From: Candidatus Nitrosotenuis uzonensis
GTDB taxonomy: Archaea; Thermoproteota; Nitrososphaeria; Nitrososphaerales; Nitrosopumilaceae
Reading direction: 5' to 3'
Length of the DNA: 64,000 nt
NCBI RefSeq assembly: GCF_000723185.1
Contig: NZ_CBTY010000009.1
Location: forward strand, 124,001-188,000
Shown here: positions 8,737-17,343 of the stretch, piece after piece
Numbering within the stretch: position 1 is the stretch's first letter
How the letters are laid out: each line of letters starts with the position of its first letter
The notes under the pieces: generated by a model
Databases searched by the model: none
What the model was told of the DNA's origin: nothing
Seen by the model: the letters and a program-made list of their open reading frames with translations, nothing else
Made by a program: the position numbers and the translations under genes

Positions 8737-9225
8737 CTATTTTGATTTTTTGGCGGGCTTTTTTGCCGTAGATTGCTTATCAGGCTTTTCAGATTTGGAT
8801 TCTTTTTTTGGCTTTTCCTTTTTGTCTTCTTTTGGTTTGGCATCCTTTTCCTCTTTGGGTTTGGACTCGTCAACTTTTTCCTTGGTCTCTACCTGTTCTT
8901 CTTTTTGCTCCTTTGCATCAGTTGATTTTTCTTTTTTTGTCTTTTCTTCAGTTTTTGGCTTTACATCTTCCTCGTATGGAGAGACCAGCACATAACCATC
9001 GTCTGTCTTTGCCATTTTTACTCGAATCTTTCTTGGCGGACTTCTAATGCCTCTCTGCCAGACGACCTGGCTCAGTTCCTGATCAATTTTTATCTGTTCT
9101 GTCTTCATGTGGCGTCTTGAGAATTCTTTAATCATATTAATTGCACGTTTTGCTCTCTGGTTGTTTGGAGAGAGCCATACCTTACCTAGGTTAATAGTGT
9201 AAACGCGTTCAGCTTCTTGCGACAC
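8737..9225 (-). CDS. rpl31e: large-subunit ribosomal protein L31e with long charged tail
   Basis: Residues 1-85 are a complete L31e (VYTINLGKVW, RAKRAINMIKEFSRRHMK, VWQRGIRSPPRKIRVK), a protein near the peptide exit tunnel of archaeal and eukaryotic ribosomes. The remaining ~77 residues are almost only Lys, Glu, Asp, Pro and Ser, so the protein is about twice the usual length. The start is GTG at 9225, 1 nt after the L39e stop, so the two are translationally linked. The tail is low complexity and probably disordered; it lies in the same frame with normal codon use, so it is not obviously an assembly error. Confidence 0.92.
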   Translation of the reverse strand: MSQEAERVYTINLGKVWLSPNNQRAKRAINMIKEFSRRHMKTEQIKIDQELSQVVWQRGIRSPPRKIRVKMAKTDDGYVLVSPYEEDVKPKTEEKTKKEKSTDAKEQKEEQVETKEKVDESKPKEEKDAKPKEDKKEKPKKESKSEKPDKQSTAKKPAKKSK

Positions 9226-9226
9226 T

Positions 9227-9385
9227 TTATCCTACCTCCACGTCAGTCTGTCTCCACTGCCTTCGCTTGGGATTTGATCTGACCTGTCTTTTGGTCTTTA
9301 GTATTATCCAAGCTGGTACTGCAGAGTTTTGCTTTTTTTTCTTTAGCAGTCTGATTTTTCTTCCAGAATGCTTTCTTGCCGCCAT
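9227..9385 (-). CDS. rpl39e: large-subunit ribosomal protein L39e
   Basis: This 52-aa basic protein begins MAARKHSGRKIRLLKKKKQN and ends QWRQTDVEVG. It matches L39e along its whole length, including AVPAWIILKT and the RSNPKRRQWR core. L39e lines the exit tunnel. The start is ATG at 9385. The stop lies 1 nt before the L31e GTG, and the GGAGG inside the last codons can act as ribosome-binding site for L31e. L39e-L31e is a classical archaeal gene pair. Confidence 0.95.
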   Translation of the reverse strand: MAARKHSGRKIRLLKKKKQNSAVPAWIILKTKRQVRSNPKRRQWRQTDVEVG

Positions 9386-9438
9386 AAAAATTGAGGCAAG
9401 TTATCCTCTTTTTAAATGAATCTGATAACAACAAGCAT

Positions 9439-9993
9439 TTAGAGCAGATTACACTGTTTGAAGATGTCCGATATTTGTTTTAAGATTCTTGCTGAGGCTC
9501 CCCAGATTATCTTGTTATCGTATGTAAGCTTGTATGCCTCAAATAATGATCTGTGTTCTATGTCATCATCTTCCCCAAGAGTTCTCAGAAGAGGTAGAAT
9601 AGGTATGTGAAGTATCTGCTCAACTTCAGAATTTGGTGTCAATGGTGGAATTGAATCAAGTATTGACACAAACGGTATTATTGTAAATCCAGAATTTCTG
9701 GTCTGCACGGGCCTAAGCTGCCCGATTACCTGAAGTCGCGATATATTCAATGAGATTTCTTCGTCTGTTTCACGTATTGCAGTATCAAGCAGGTCATGGT
9801 CAGAGTCTGTCATTTTTCCCCCAGGAAATGAAACTTCCCCGCCATGCTGTACCATAGTCTTTGGCTTTTCAGTCATTATCACGCATGGTTCTTTGCCGTA
9901 AATTGCCACCATTACTGCAGCATGTTTTGTGTCAGTATTAAGATACGGATGAATTTGTGATGAGAGTATACTCTTGATTTGCTCTAGCGTCAT
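9439..9993 (-). CDS. Nudix hydrolase, CoA pyrophosphatase-like
   Basis: The 184-aa protein contains a Nudix box of the CoA-diphosphatase subtype. FPGGK is followed by DxxxxxTAIRETDEEI (about residues 56-78), with the metal-binding RExxEE complete. Upstream HGGEVS matches the UPF0035 signature that marks CoA/NAD-type pyrophosphatases such as NudL. The likely reaction is hydrolysis of a nucleoside-diphosphate-linked cofactor; the exact substrate cannot be read from sequence. The start ATG at 9993 lies 24 nt from a double GTTAAC palindrome that occupies the promoter position. Confidence 0.8.
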   Translation of the reverse strand: MTLEQIKSILSSQIHPYLNTDTKHAAVMVAIYGKEPCVIMTEKPKTMVQHGGEVSFPGGKMTDSDHDLLDTAIRETDEEISLNISRLQVIGQLRPVQTRNSGFTIIPFVSILDSIPPLTPNSEVEQILHIPILPLLRTLGEDDDIEHRSLFEAYKLTYDNKIIWGASARILKQISDIFKQCNLL

Positions 9994-10016
9994 ATGATCC
10001 TCTTTGGCTGTTGCAA

Positions 10017-10031
10017 GTTAACATTGTTAAC
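10017..10031. promoter_or_regulatory. double GTTAAC palindrome at the Nudix promoter
   Basis: GTTAAC-ATT-GTTAAC is a palindrome built of two self-complementary half sites. It spans 24-38 nt upstream of the Nudix ATG, where the TATA box would be expected, so a bound protein would block transcription. It could equally be the core promoter itself. Confidence 0.35.
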
Positions 10032-10037
10032 TAAACC

Positions 10038-10047
10038 CAATATACTT
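10038..10047 (+). promoter_or_regulatory. TATA-like box of the ncRNA candidate
   Basis: AATATACTTT lies about 26 nt upstream of position 10070, where a block of three adjacent hairpins begins. No open reading frame starts downstream within 170 bp. Confidence 0.45.
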
Positions 10048-10069
10048 TTGTAGTGTAAGTTATGTTGCA

Positions 10070-10165
10070 ACAACCAAATCGTGCGAAAGGTTTGGGGGCT
10101 TTTGCCCATAGGCTGGGAGATTGGAGATAACGCGCCTGTTCTTTTTCCAATCTCCCGGCAGTCTA
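10070..10165 (+). ncRNA. structured non-coding RNA candidate
   Basis: Three hairpins lie almost back to back. Bases 10074-10080 pair with 10089-10095 (7 bp, one G-U). GGGC 10096-10099 pairs with GCCC 10104-10107 around a TTTT loop. GCTGGGAGATTGGA 10112-10125 pairs with TCCAATCTCCCGGC 10146-10159 (14 bp, one G-U) around a 20-nt loop. A TATA-like box precedes the block and a T-rich stretch follows. The metF-like gene downstream has its own TATA box at about 10187-10194, so this RNA is probably independent and not a leader. The strand is inferred, since stems read both ways. I recognise no known RNA family. Confidence 0.5.
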
Positions 10166-10216
10166 ATTTTGAAACTTGTTCAAAGGTTATAATCAAGTTA
10201 ATTAGAGACTAAACAA

Positions 10217-10987
10217 ATGACCATAAGATACGAGATAAATCCGCCTCGTGTCATTGAGGATAAAGTGCTGTCTCACAAAGAAGTACAGGCATCATTGAAA
10301 AGAATTCAAAAAAGAATCAGCAAGATCAGCAATCTATGCGATGGGATCCATCTTACCGACTCTGTGCTAGGGGTTCCAAGAATATCACCAATTACAACTG
10401 GAGCCATAATACGCAATGACGGAATAAAGATGGATATAACTGCCAGTCTTAGGGTTCGTGATAGAAACATCACTGCACTTACCCAGTCAGTATACGATGC
10501 GATCCTTTTGGGATTGGATGGTCTTTTGATTTTGAAGGGAGATGAACCACCAAAGGGCCCAAAAGATTCCAAACTAGTACCAAGTGATATCGTACGTCAT
10601 TTCAAGGACTTGGGATTTGGAAAAAATCTTGATTTTTTTCTGTCAATTCCAGCAGACCCAGACTTTGACAAGATTACAAAGAAGATAAGTGCTGAACCAA
10701 CAGGTTTTGTCACACAGGTAATCCAGTCAAAAGACCAGGTGTTCCGCATAGTAGACAGACTAAAGCCGCAGGGATTCAAGATAATACCATGTATTATGAT
10801 ACCGTCTGAAAACAACACAAGGTCAGCAAGAATGCTCGGAATTGAGTTTTCAAGGTACGAGGAATCCATACTCGATTTTATTGTTGAGATTTACAAATTG
10901 ACAAAAGATGTACTGATCACATCTCCTAATGACTTTGCCGCAGCAACAAAAGTTCTTGCAGGCATTAAAGGATTAAAAAGAAAATAA
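10217..10987 (+). CDS. methylenetetrahydrofolate reductase-like protein
   Basis: The 256-aa TIM-barrel-like protein is consistent with the MetF/MTHFR superfamily: YEINPPR start, GIHLTDSVLG, LLILKGDEPPKG (the MTHFR GDEP-type loop) and TQVIQSKDQVFR. It would supply methyl-tetrahydropterin for methionine synthesis. It is somewhat shorter than bacterial MetF (about 290 aa). Its context is strong: homocysteine methyltransferase follows after 13 bp and MetH after that, so the three form a methionine operon. A TATA-like box (TTATAATC, 10187-10194) lies about 27 nt before the ATG. Confidence 0.82.
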   Translation: MTIRYEINPPRVIEDKVLSHKEVQASLKRIQKRISKISNLCDGIHLTDSVLGVPRISPITTGAIIRNDGIKMDITASLRVRDRNITALTQSVYDAILLGLDGLLILKGDEPPKGPKDSKLVPSDIVRHFKDLGFGKNLDFFLSIPADPDFDKITKKISAEPTGFVTQVIQSKDQVFRIVDRLKPQGFKIIPCIMIPSENNTRSARMLGIEFSRYEESILDFIVEIYKLTKDVLITSPNDFAAATKVLAGIKGLKRK

Positions 10988-11000
10988 ACATACATCATGC

Positions 11001-11957
11001 ATGAAAGAAAAACCGGCATTTACTGACGCATTGAAAGAAAAGATCCTTTTATTTGACGGAGCCATGGGAACTGAGATTCAAAAGTTCAACCCAAAGCCGG
11101 AGGATTTTCCCGATGGAAAAGACGGATTCAACGATGGATTGGTTCTAACTCACCCAGAATGGATAAAGAAGATACACCGAAGTTATCTTGAGGCAGGAGC
11201 TGATTGCATAGAGACAAACTCGTTTGGCTCCAACAAACTAAAGCTTGACGAGTATGGATATGGAGACCAGACTGTGGAAATAAACAAAAAGATTGCCTCG
11301 CTTGCAGTAGAAGTTGCATCAGAGTTCACGGACAAACCACGATATGTGATAGGCAGTATGGGACCCACCGGCTTTTTGCCAAGCTCAAATGATCCTGATC
11401 TTGGGCAAAAACCACTAGACGATATAAGGCAAGCTTACAGACTACAGGCCCAAGGCCTAATACTCGGAGGAGTCGATGCCCTGCTTATTGAAACAAGTCA
11501 AGACATACTTGAAGTAAAGCTTGCAATCGAAGGTGCAAAACAGGCAATGGAAGATGTGGGGAAAAAAGTCGCACTGATAGCAAACGTCACGCTTGATCAG
11601 TATGGCAAGATGCTCCTTGGAACAAGCATCCAGGCAGCATACACTACTGTATCAGATATGGGAATCGACGTTTTCGGACTTAACTGCTCTACAGGTCCAA
11701 TAGAGATGATTCCAAGCGTCCGCTGGCTTGATGAGCAAGATGAACACAGCCTGCTTGTGGTTCCTAACGCAGGAATGCCGGAAAACCAAGGAGGGCAGGC
11801 AGTATACAAGATGAGCCCTGAGAAGATGGCAGAGGCCCTGAAGGATTTTGTTTCAAAATACAATAAAGTTCGCATCATAGGGGGATGTTGCGGCACAAAC
11901 CCTGCCCACATAGCCGCACTAAGAAAAGTAATCGATGAGAGGAAACCGACAAGTTAA
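11001..11957 (+). CDS. homocysteine S-methyltransferase (MetH N-terminal module)
   Basis: The 318-aa product is the Hcy-binding barrel. It has LLFDGAMGTEIQ at the N-terminus, ETNSFGSN, and the three zinc ligands expected of the family: Cys in LNCSTGP and the Cys pair in GGCCGTNPAHI near the C-terminus. In bacterial MetH this barrel is fused to the pterin, cobalamin and activation domains. Here it is a separate polypeptide 15 nt upstream of the rest, so the enzyme is split. It transfers the methyl group from methylcobalamin to homocysteine. Confidence 0.9.
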   Translation: MKEKPAFTDALKEKILLFDGAMGTEIQKFNPKPEDFPDGKDGFNDGLVLTHPEWIKKIHRSYLEAGADCIETNSFGSNKLKLDEYGYGDQTVEINKKIASLAVEVASEFTDKPRYVIGSMGPTGFLPSSNDPDLGQKPLDDIRQAYRLQAQGLILGGVDALLIETSQDILEVKLAIEGAKQAMEDVGKKVALIANVTLDQYGKMLLGTSIQAAYTTVSDMGIDVFGLNCSTGPIEMIPSVRWLDEQDEHSLLVVPNAGMPENQGGQAVYKMSPEKMAEALKDFVSKYNKVRIIGGCCGTNPAHIAALRKVIDERKPTS

Positions 11958-11972
11958 GTATTTAGAAAAAAC

Positions 11973-14468
11973 TTGTTCAAGAAGGTCACATTGAAGTACC
12001 CACGAGTAAGCTCAGCAATGAAGGCAGTTGATCTAAGACAGATTCCACCCCCACTTATCATAGGTGAGAGACTCAATACCCAAGGATCAAAGAAAGCAAA
12101 GCAACTAGTGCTATCGGATGATTTTGATGGTTTAATTGATCTTGCGCGAGCTCAGGTAGAGGACGGAGCACACTGTCTTGATGTCTGCGTTGCAACAACT
12201 GAAAGATCTGATGAGCTTGAATTTATGAAAAAGCTCGTAAAGAGATTATCGCTTGAGGTTGACGCGCCGCTTGTCATAGATTCTACTGACCCGGCAGTGG
12301 TACAGGCTGCAATAGAGCAGATACCAGGCAGGCCAATCATAAACTCCATCAATCTTGAGGGGGATGGCAGCAAATTTCACAAACTCGCACCATTAATGGC
12401 AAAATATGGTCTCCCAGCAGTCGCATTATGTATAGGTCCCAAGGGAATGGCAAAAACGCCGCAAGAAAAAGTCGCGACTGCAGAACTGCTATACGAGACT
12501 GGAAAAAAATATGGTCTACGCGAAGAGCAGTTCATGTTCGATGTTCTCACATTCACGTTAGCAACAGGCGAGACAGAGTTTCAGGATGCTGGAAGAAACA
12601 CGCTTGATGGGATCAGACTAGTAAAGCAGAGATTCCCAAATGCATTTACAGTCTTGGGCTTGAGCAACATCAGTTTCGGTCTTGTTCCTGCTGCAAGAAA
12701 AGTGCTCAACTCTGTCTTCCTGCATCACGCAGTTAAGGCAGGTCTTGACGCTGCCATAGTAAATGCAAAAGAAATTACCCCATACAACGAGATAGACCCA
12801 AAAGAGCGTGAGCTTGCAGAGAACCTCATATTTAACAGACATCCAAATGCGCTTGCAGATATAATCAATCATTTTGAGAAAATAGACACAAAGATAACGA
12901 CCTCAAAAAAAATTGACGTCGACCCAAGTTGGCCAGCGGGAAAACGTGCCCACTTTAGAATCGTAAACAGATTAAAGGATGGGATAGAGCAGGATGTAAT
13001 TCTTGCAATAATGGAAAAGATTCCCGGTAATGCAAATGAGAAAAGAATTACAGAGATTGCAAAGCATATAACACATCCTGCGGCTATACAGACACTAAAT
13101 GATGATCTTCTTCCTGCAATGAAAGAGGTTGGTGACAAATTCGGGGCTGGCGAGCTGATACTACCCTTTGTGCTAAAGTCAGCAGAATGTATGAAGGCAG
13201 CAGTAGCAGAGTTGGAAAAATACCTACTGAAGGAGAAGGGCTCCAGCAAGGGAAAGCTTGTGTTAGGTACAGTGTATGGTGATGTGCACGATATTGGAAA
13301 GAACCTTGTAAAGACAATCTTTGAGAACAATGGTTACACTGTATACGATCTCGGAAAGCAGGTTCCACTCCAAAAATTTATCGAAAAAATAGAAGAGGTG
13401 AAGGCAGATGCAGTTGGACTTTCCGCTCTGCTTGTTTCAACATCAAAACAGATGCAGTATTTTGTAGAACATGCAAGGCAAAACAAATTCTCCATCCCGA
13501 TTCTGTGCGGAGGTGCTGCAATCAATTCCAATTATATCAACAGGATTGCAAAGGAAGGCGGGATCTACGAGCACGGAGTGTTTTACTGCAAGACCATGTT
13601 CGAAGGCCTCAAGACAATGGATAAAATTGTGTCAGTAGAGCGTGGTCAGTTCATCAGAGAATGGAAAGAGAAAATCCAAAAATGGACTGAAACAAAGGTA
13701 GAAAGACCGCAAGGTGACCTTCCTCATTCTGGAATAAAGCCCGTAACACCTCCGATGCCCAGAGTAATAGATGCTCCAATAAGGATCGAGCCCAAAGATA
13801 TCAATTTAGATCAAGTATGGACCCATCTTTCCAAAAAATCGCTCTTTGTGTTATCGTGGGGCCTAAGGGGCCGAGGAATAGACGATCCTGAGACAGAGGG
13901 CGAGAGGCTGCTCAATGAGTGGAAGAAAAAAGTGCTAGACGAGCATCTCTTTGAGCCGCGTGCCGTGTACGGCTATTATGTTTGTCACAATGTAGATGGC
14001 AAGCTAGTGGTAGAACACAGAGGCCAAAAGATTGAATTTGAGTTCCCAAGGTCTTCACAGAGCAAGCATCTGTGTCTTACGGATTATTTTGGCGAAAATG
14101 ACATTGTAGCGTTTCAGGCAGTAACTGTTGGAAGCAAGGTACAAGAGACAATAGAGTTATGGAATAAGCAAGACCGATATACAGACGCATACTATCTGCA
14201 CGGTCTTGCGGTGGAAACTGCAGAAGCTCTGGCAGAGATGATAAACCAGAGAATCAAAAGCGAGCTTGGCCTTGAAGGAAAAAGAGGGCTCAGATATTCT
14301 TGGGGGTATCCTAGCTGTCCTGATGTATCGCAACACCATCTGGTGTGGAAGATACTAGAGCCTGAAAAATCAGGCATGACGCTAACTGAGGCAGGACAGA
14401 TAATACCAGAGCAGTCCACTGCTGCCATAGTCGTACACCATCCACAAGCAGAGTATTTTGTTCTCTAA
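11973..14468 (+). CDS. metH: cobalamin-dependent methionine synthase, pterin/B12/activation modules
   Basis: The 831-aa protein holds the remaining three modules. The pterin-binding barrel spans about residues 25-290 (IIGERLNTQG, DVCVATTERSD). The B12 cap and binding domains cover about 340-560, with GDVHDIGKN giving the cobalt-ligating His at about 439 and a later LCGGAAI strand. The SAM activation domain covers about 610-831 (YGYYVCHNVDG, RYSWGYPSCPD). The listed start is TTG at 11973; an ATG at 12018 (MKAVDLRQIPP) just before the pterin domain is a realistic alternative. Together with the upstream barrel it reconstitutes full-length MetH, so the cell must make or import cobalamin. Confidence 0.92.
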   Translation: MFKKVTLKYPRVSSAMKAVDLRQIPPPLIIGERLNTQGSKKAKQLVLSDDFDGLIDLARAQVEDGAHCLDVCVATTERSDELEFMKKLVKRLSLEVDAPLVIDSTDPAVVQAAIEQIPGRPIINSINLEGDGSKFHKLAPLMAKYGLPAVALCIGPKGMAKTPQEKVATAELLYETGKKYGLREEQFMFDVLTFTLATGETEFQDAGRNTLDGIRLVKQRFPNAFTVLGLSNISFGLVPAARKVLNSVFLHHAVKAGLDAAIVNAKEITPYNEIDPKERELAENLIFNRHPNALADIINHFEKIDTKITTSKKIDVDPSWPAGKRAHFRIVNRLKDGIEQDVILAIMEKIPGNANEKRITEIAKHITHPAAIQTLNDDLLPAMKEVGDKFGAGELILPFVLKSAECMKAAVAELEKYLLKEKGSSKGKLVLGTVYGDVHDIGKNLVKTIFENNGYTVYDLGKQVPLQKFIEKIEEVKADAVGLSALLVSTSKQMQYFVEHARQNKFSIPILCGGAAINSNYINRIAKEGGIYEHGVFYCKTMFEGLKTMDKIVSVERGQFIREWKEKIQKWTETKVERPQGDLPHSGIKPVTPPMPRVIDAPIRIEPKDINLDQVWTHLSKKSLFVLSWGLRGRGIDDPETEGERLLNEWKKKVLDEHLFEPRAVYGYYVCHNVDGKLVVEHRGQKIEFEFPRSSQSKHLCLTDYFGENDIVAFQAVTVGSKVQETIELWNKQDRYTDAYYLHGLAVETAEALAEMINQRIKSELGLEGKRGLRYSWGYPSCPDVSQHHLVWKILEPEKSGMTLTEAGQIIPEQSTAAIVVHHPQAEYFVL

Positions 14469-14528
14469 ATCATCAGTCTTTTCCACATACACGTCTTTGT
14501 GGATCTCTTCCTAAGAGTTTGTACTAGA

Positions 14529-14741
14529 TTATAAAATTTGATTCCTTTTAACTTTCCACATTTGTTTGTGCGGATCTTTTATCAGGTCCTCAGCGGAGTC
14601 AACTGTCTTCCAATTCTTACTCCGCATTAGTTTTACGTTTCTAATTTCTTCATCTGAAAGCGATGGGGATTTGATAGTTTTGAGCTTGGACGCATTAGCG
14701 ACGTTTTTGTCAACAATGATTTGCTTTGCCTTGGCTTGCAA
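14529..14741 (-). CDS. small conserved-looking protein of unknown function
   Basis: This 70-aa, Lys-rich, soluble protein (SLSDEEIRNVKLMRSKNWKTV, ending DPHKQMWKVKRNQIL) starts with TTG at 14741. The 3' end points toward metH. No motif or family is recognised. Coding status rests on amino-acid composition and on the absence of a better frame; the complementary frame looks like a shadow. Confidence 0.5.
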   Translation of the reverse strand: MQAKAKQIIVDKNVANASKLKTIKSPSLSDEEIRNVKLMRSKNWKTVDSAEDLIKDPHKQMWKVKRNQIL

Positions 14742-14810
14742 AGATTATTTTGTGTTAAAAGAAACCAAACACAAATTATTAATTATTGGTTATTTGAGAA
14801 ACGAATCTTC

Positions 14811-15902
14811 ATGCAGCAGATAGGTATAAGCAATCTAATTCGCAGTGCAACTTTCTTCCAACATGCAGGTGTATCTATAGTATACATCTTCATGCCGATT
14901 CTTGCGCAAAATCTGACAACATCCATCTTTGAAGTTGGAATCACCATAGCTTCGTTTTTCTTTGCCCAGATACTATCCAGCATGTATTTTGGCAGGATTT
15001 CCGATGCGAGTGGAAAAAGACTAATCTTTATCAGAGTAGGATTTCTTGCCTGCGCTGCAATGTTTGGCTTGCATTATGTTGCAGACAACTCGCTATACCT
15101 TCTGCTAGTACGCCTCGGAGCAGGAGTTGCAAGCGGCATGATGGTGCCTGCTATGCTCGCATACACATACGAATCAGGTAAAGATAAAACAAAAGTTGCA
15201 TCCGTTATTTCATTTCATGCATTAGGTTGGCTTGCTGGAATTGTTGCCGCAGGAATTGCAAACAACGAGAAGACAATCTTTCTTATCAGTGCTGCCCTGT
15301 TTCTTACAGGACTCGTATTTACCATGCGTATGCCCCAGTATGCAATTGTAAAAGAAACAGGCGCAACAAAATCAGTAATTGCAAGGAACAGGTTTCTCTT
15401 CCTCTCACTATTATTCCGACATACTGGAGCCACTGCAGTATGGACGATTCTGCCATTGGTACTCACGCAGTCCCTTGGCGCAAAGCTGTACGAGGTATCA
15501 ATGGTGTACGTTGCAAACACGATAACTGCTTTTGTTCTGATGAATCTGATGGGCACGAAAATCCGCACAAAAAACGTGACCAAATTCAAAATAGGTATAG
15601 GCCTGACTGTGTTCGTATTTGCGGGCATGGCAGTAATGAGTAGCTGGTGGATGGCAATACCCTGGATGGCACTAGTAGGATTTACTTGGGCATTTTTGTA
15701 TATTGGTGGAAGCATACATCTTATGGAGAACAATCCAAAATCAACATCCACTGGAATATTTAATTCCACAATAGCAATTGCAAATGTGATAGGCCCTGTT
15801 GTTGCAGGCACCATAGCGTTTTATTATGACCAAATTTCTGTGATGTATTTTGCGGTGGCAATATGCATAGTTGCATTTGCCATTTCGCTAAAAATCAAAT
15901 AG
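14811..15902 (+). CDS. major facilitator superfamily transporter
   Basis: This integral membrane protein has about 11-12 predicted helices. The MFS signature between helices 2 and 3 is visible as YFGRISDASGKRLIF. From ATG 14811 the product is 363 aa. I prefer this start over an in-frame TTG-type start 90 nt upstream, because a TATA-like AATTATTAATTATT (14772-14786) lies about 30 nt before it and the upstream residues are not membrane-like. The substrate is unknown. A second, distinct MFS gene is at 46829. Confidence 0.8.
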   Translation: MQQIGISNLIRSATFFQHAGVSIVYIFMPILAQNLTTSIFEVGITIASFFFAQILSSMYFGRISDASGKRLIFIRVGFLACAAMFGLHYVADNSLYLLLVRLGAGVASGMMVPAMLAYTYESGKDKTKVASVISFHALGWLAGIVAAGIANNEKTIFLISAALFLTGLVFTMRMPQYAIVKETGATKSVIARNRFLFLSLLFRHTGATAVWTILPLVLTQSLGAKLYEVSMVYVANTITAFVLMNLMGTKIRTKNVTKFKIGIGLTVFVFAGMAVMSSWWMAIPWMALVGFTWAFLYIGGSIHLMENNPKSTSTGIFNSTIAIANVIGPVVAGTIAFYYDQISVMYFAVAICIVAFAISLKIK

Positions 15903-15932
15903 GCGTAAAAATAAAAAAAAGTGTTCAGCTTG

Positions 15933-16505
15933 CTATTGCGTTACCAATATGCTGACAGAGCTTGGATTTGCCACCTTCATGTAGACAGTATGCACTGTAG
16001 ACTTGGACGCCGACAGGTTTCGGATCTGGTTTTCTAGTCTCTCTACACCAGAATCAATTACCACCTTTGCGTCCAAAACTGCCACATCTCCTGCGGTTGC
16101 CTTGTAGACCACCCTTGCGATTCCAACATCATCAGATATGCTAGACCTGAGCTTGTTTATCGCCATAATTTCCACGCTGGGTGCGCTAAAAGACGTATCT
16201 TGGACTGGAACCTTGTTTTTTAACATACTGATAATACCGCCAATCTTATTTTCAATTGAGTTTGTCTTGTCTGCAATTCGTTTTTCCGTGTTCTTATTAT
16301 CGAATTTGTGCTGCTTTAGTGTGTTCTTGTATTCCTCAAGTGTCTTTATCATCTTGGATGCCCCCTTGGCTTGCTTTTTTTCAAGCATGCTTACGGTATA
16401 CTTGTCACCTGACGTCTTGGCGTCCGCAAAAGCTGGACTTATGTTTACAAGCATTAGCACGGTTGCAACAAGTGCAGTCAGTGCACCAATTTGTTTTGCA
16501 TTCAT
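15933..16505 (-). CDS. secreted protein of unknown function
   Basis: The 190-aa product has a clear signal peptide (hydrophobic residues 7-25, ending SPAFADA), then a Lys-rich helical region (about residues 30-95) and a beta-rich C-terminal half. No Cys or metal-site pattern is visible. The start is ATG. It lies just downstream of a NitT/TauT-type ABC operon on the same strand but is separated from it by 79 bp upstream, so it may be transcribed independently. Function unknown. Confidence 0.65.
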   Translation of the reverse strand: MNAKQIGALTALVATVLMLVNISPAFADAKTSGDKYTVSMLEKKQAKGASKMIKTLEEYKNTLKQHKFDNKNTEKRIADKTNSIENKIGGIISMLKNKVPVQDTSFSAPSVEIMAINKLRSSISDDVGIARVVYKATAGDVAVLDAKVVIDSGVERLENQIRNLSASKSTVHTVYMKVANPSSVSILVTQ

Positions 16506-16584
16506 TGTGTAGGATATAGCAATTTGTTATTAGTTAGTAGCCATCCGGATGCGGTGTGTCTTTTTGCAAATCACGTGCAGTGCG

Positions 16585-17343
16585 TCATCTCAGGCCCCAC
16601 CTTGCCATTACTTTTTCCTCGATTCTCTTGAAGATGAGACCATCAATTAAGATCCCAATTAGCATTATTACTATCATCATAGCTATTACTTGTGAAACGT
16701 CGTTTAGCTGCCTGCCAACATTAAGCAAAAATCCAAGACCTAAAAATGAAAATAACAGTTCGGCACCGATTACGCCACGCCATGCAAATGCCCATCCCTG
16801 TTTGAAACCAGATATCATATATGGAAATGCGGCCGGGATCAATACTTTGGTGATCAGTTGTGTGCCTCGTGCCCCCATATTCTGCGCAGCTGCAATATAG
16901 TCAGGATTGATGTTCTTAACTCCAGTGTACGTGTTTATTGTTACTGCAAATATTGCGCCTGCCACAGTCACAAAGATTATTCCAGCATCAGTTAATCCGA
17001 ACCAGACTATCGCAAGAGGCGCCCATGCAACTGAGGGTATTGACTGCAGACCTAGCACTATGGAGCCGATGGTCTGATTTACGGTTGGAACCCTAGCCAT
17101 GAATACGCCTAGAATCATACCCCCAGCGATTGCAATCAACAAGCCGACCACAAGACGCCAAAGACTAGTGCCTATTCCAAACCAGAGTGTTCCATCAGAT
17201 GCTCCATACCACAAGTCTTCCCCCACCTCAATTGGAGATGGGAACACATTATCGCTCCAGATATTGGATGCGTCAAGAGCCTGCCAAACAAGAACGAGTC
17301 CCACATAAAATGCAATTTTCTTTCCGACTATCTTTGATGTCAT
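16585..17343 (-). CDS. NitT/TauT-family ABC transporter permease
   Basis: The 252-aa inner-membrane component has six predicted helices and the BPD permease EAA-like loop (AAQNMGARGTQLITKVLIPAAFPY, about residues 150-175). It matches the SsuC/TauC subfamily. It starts with ATG directly after the ATPase stop (adjacent, no gap), so the operon order is binding protein, ATPase, permease. The imported compound may be a sulfonate, nitrate or thiamine-precursor type; the sequence does not decide. Confidence 0.87.
   Translation of the reverse strand: MTSKIVGKKIAFYVGLVLVWQALDASNIWSDNVFPSPIEVGEDLWYGASDGTLWFGIGTSLWRLVVGLLIAIAGGMILGVFMARVPTVNQTIGSIVLGLQSIPSVAWAPLAIVWFGLTDAGIIFVTVAGAIFAVTINTYTGVKNINPDYIAAAQNMGARGTQLITKVLIPAAFPYMISGFKQGWAFAWRGVIGAELLFSFLGLGFLLNVGRQLNDVSQVIAMMIVIMLIGILIDGLIFKRIEEKVMARWGLR

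Noticed and set aside
9243-9434. 63-aa minus-strand frame over L39e
   Set aside because: It is a shifted frame of the real L39e gene, whose 52-aa product matches the family along its whole length.
10070-10216. Riboswitch controlling the metF-like gene
   Set aside because: A TATA-like box at 10187-10194 lies between the hairpins and the ATG at leaderless spacing, so the hairpins are probably not part of that mRNA.
13084-13531. Antisense frames inside metH
   Set aside because: Long complementary frames arise from codon bias. The plus-strand B12 motif and domain order are unambiguous.
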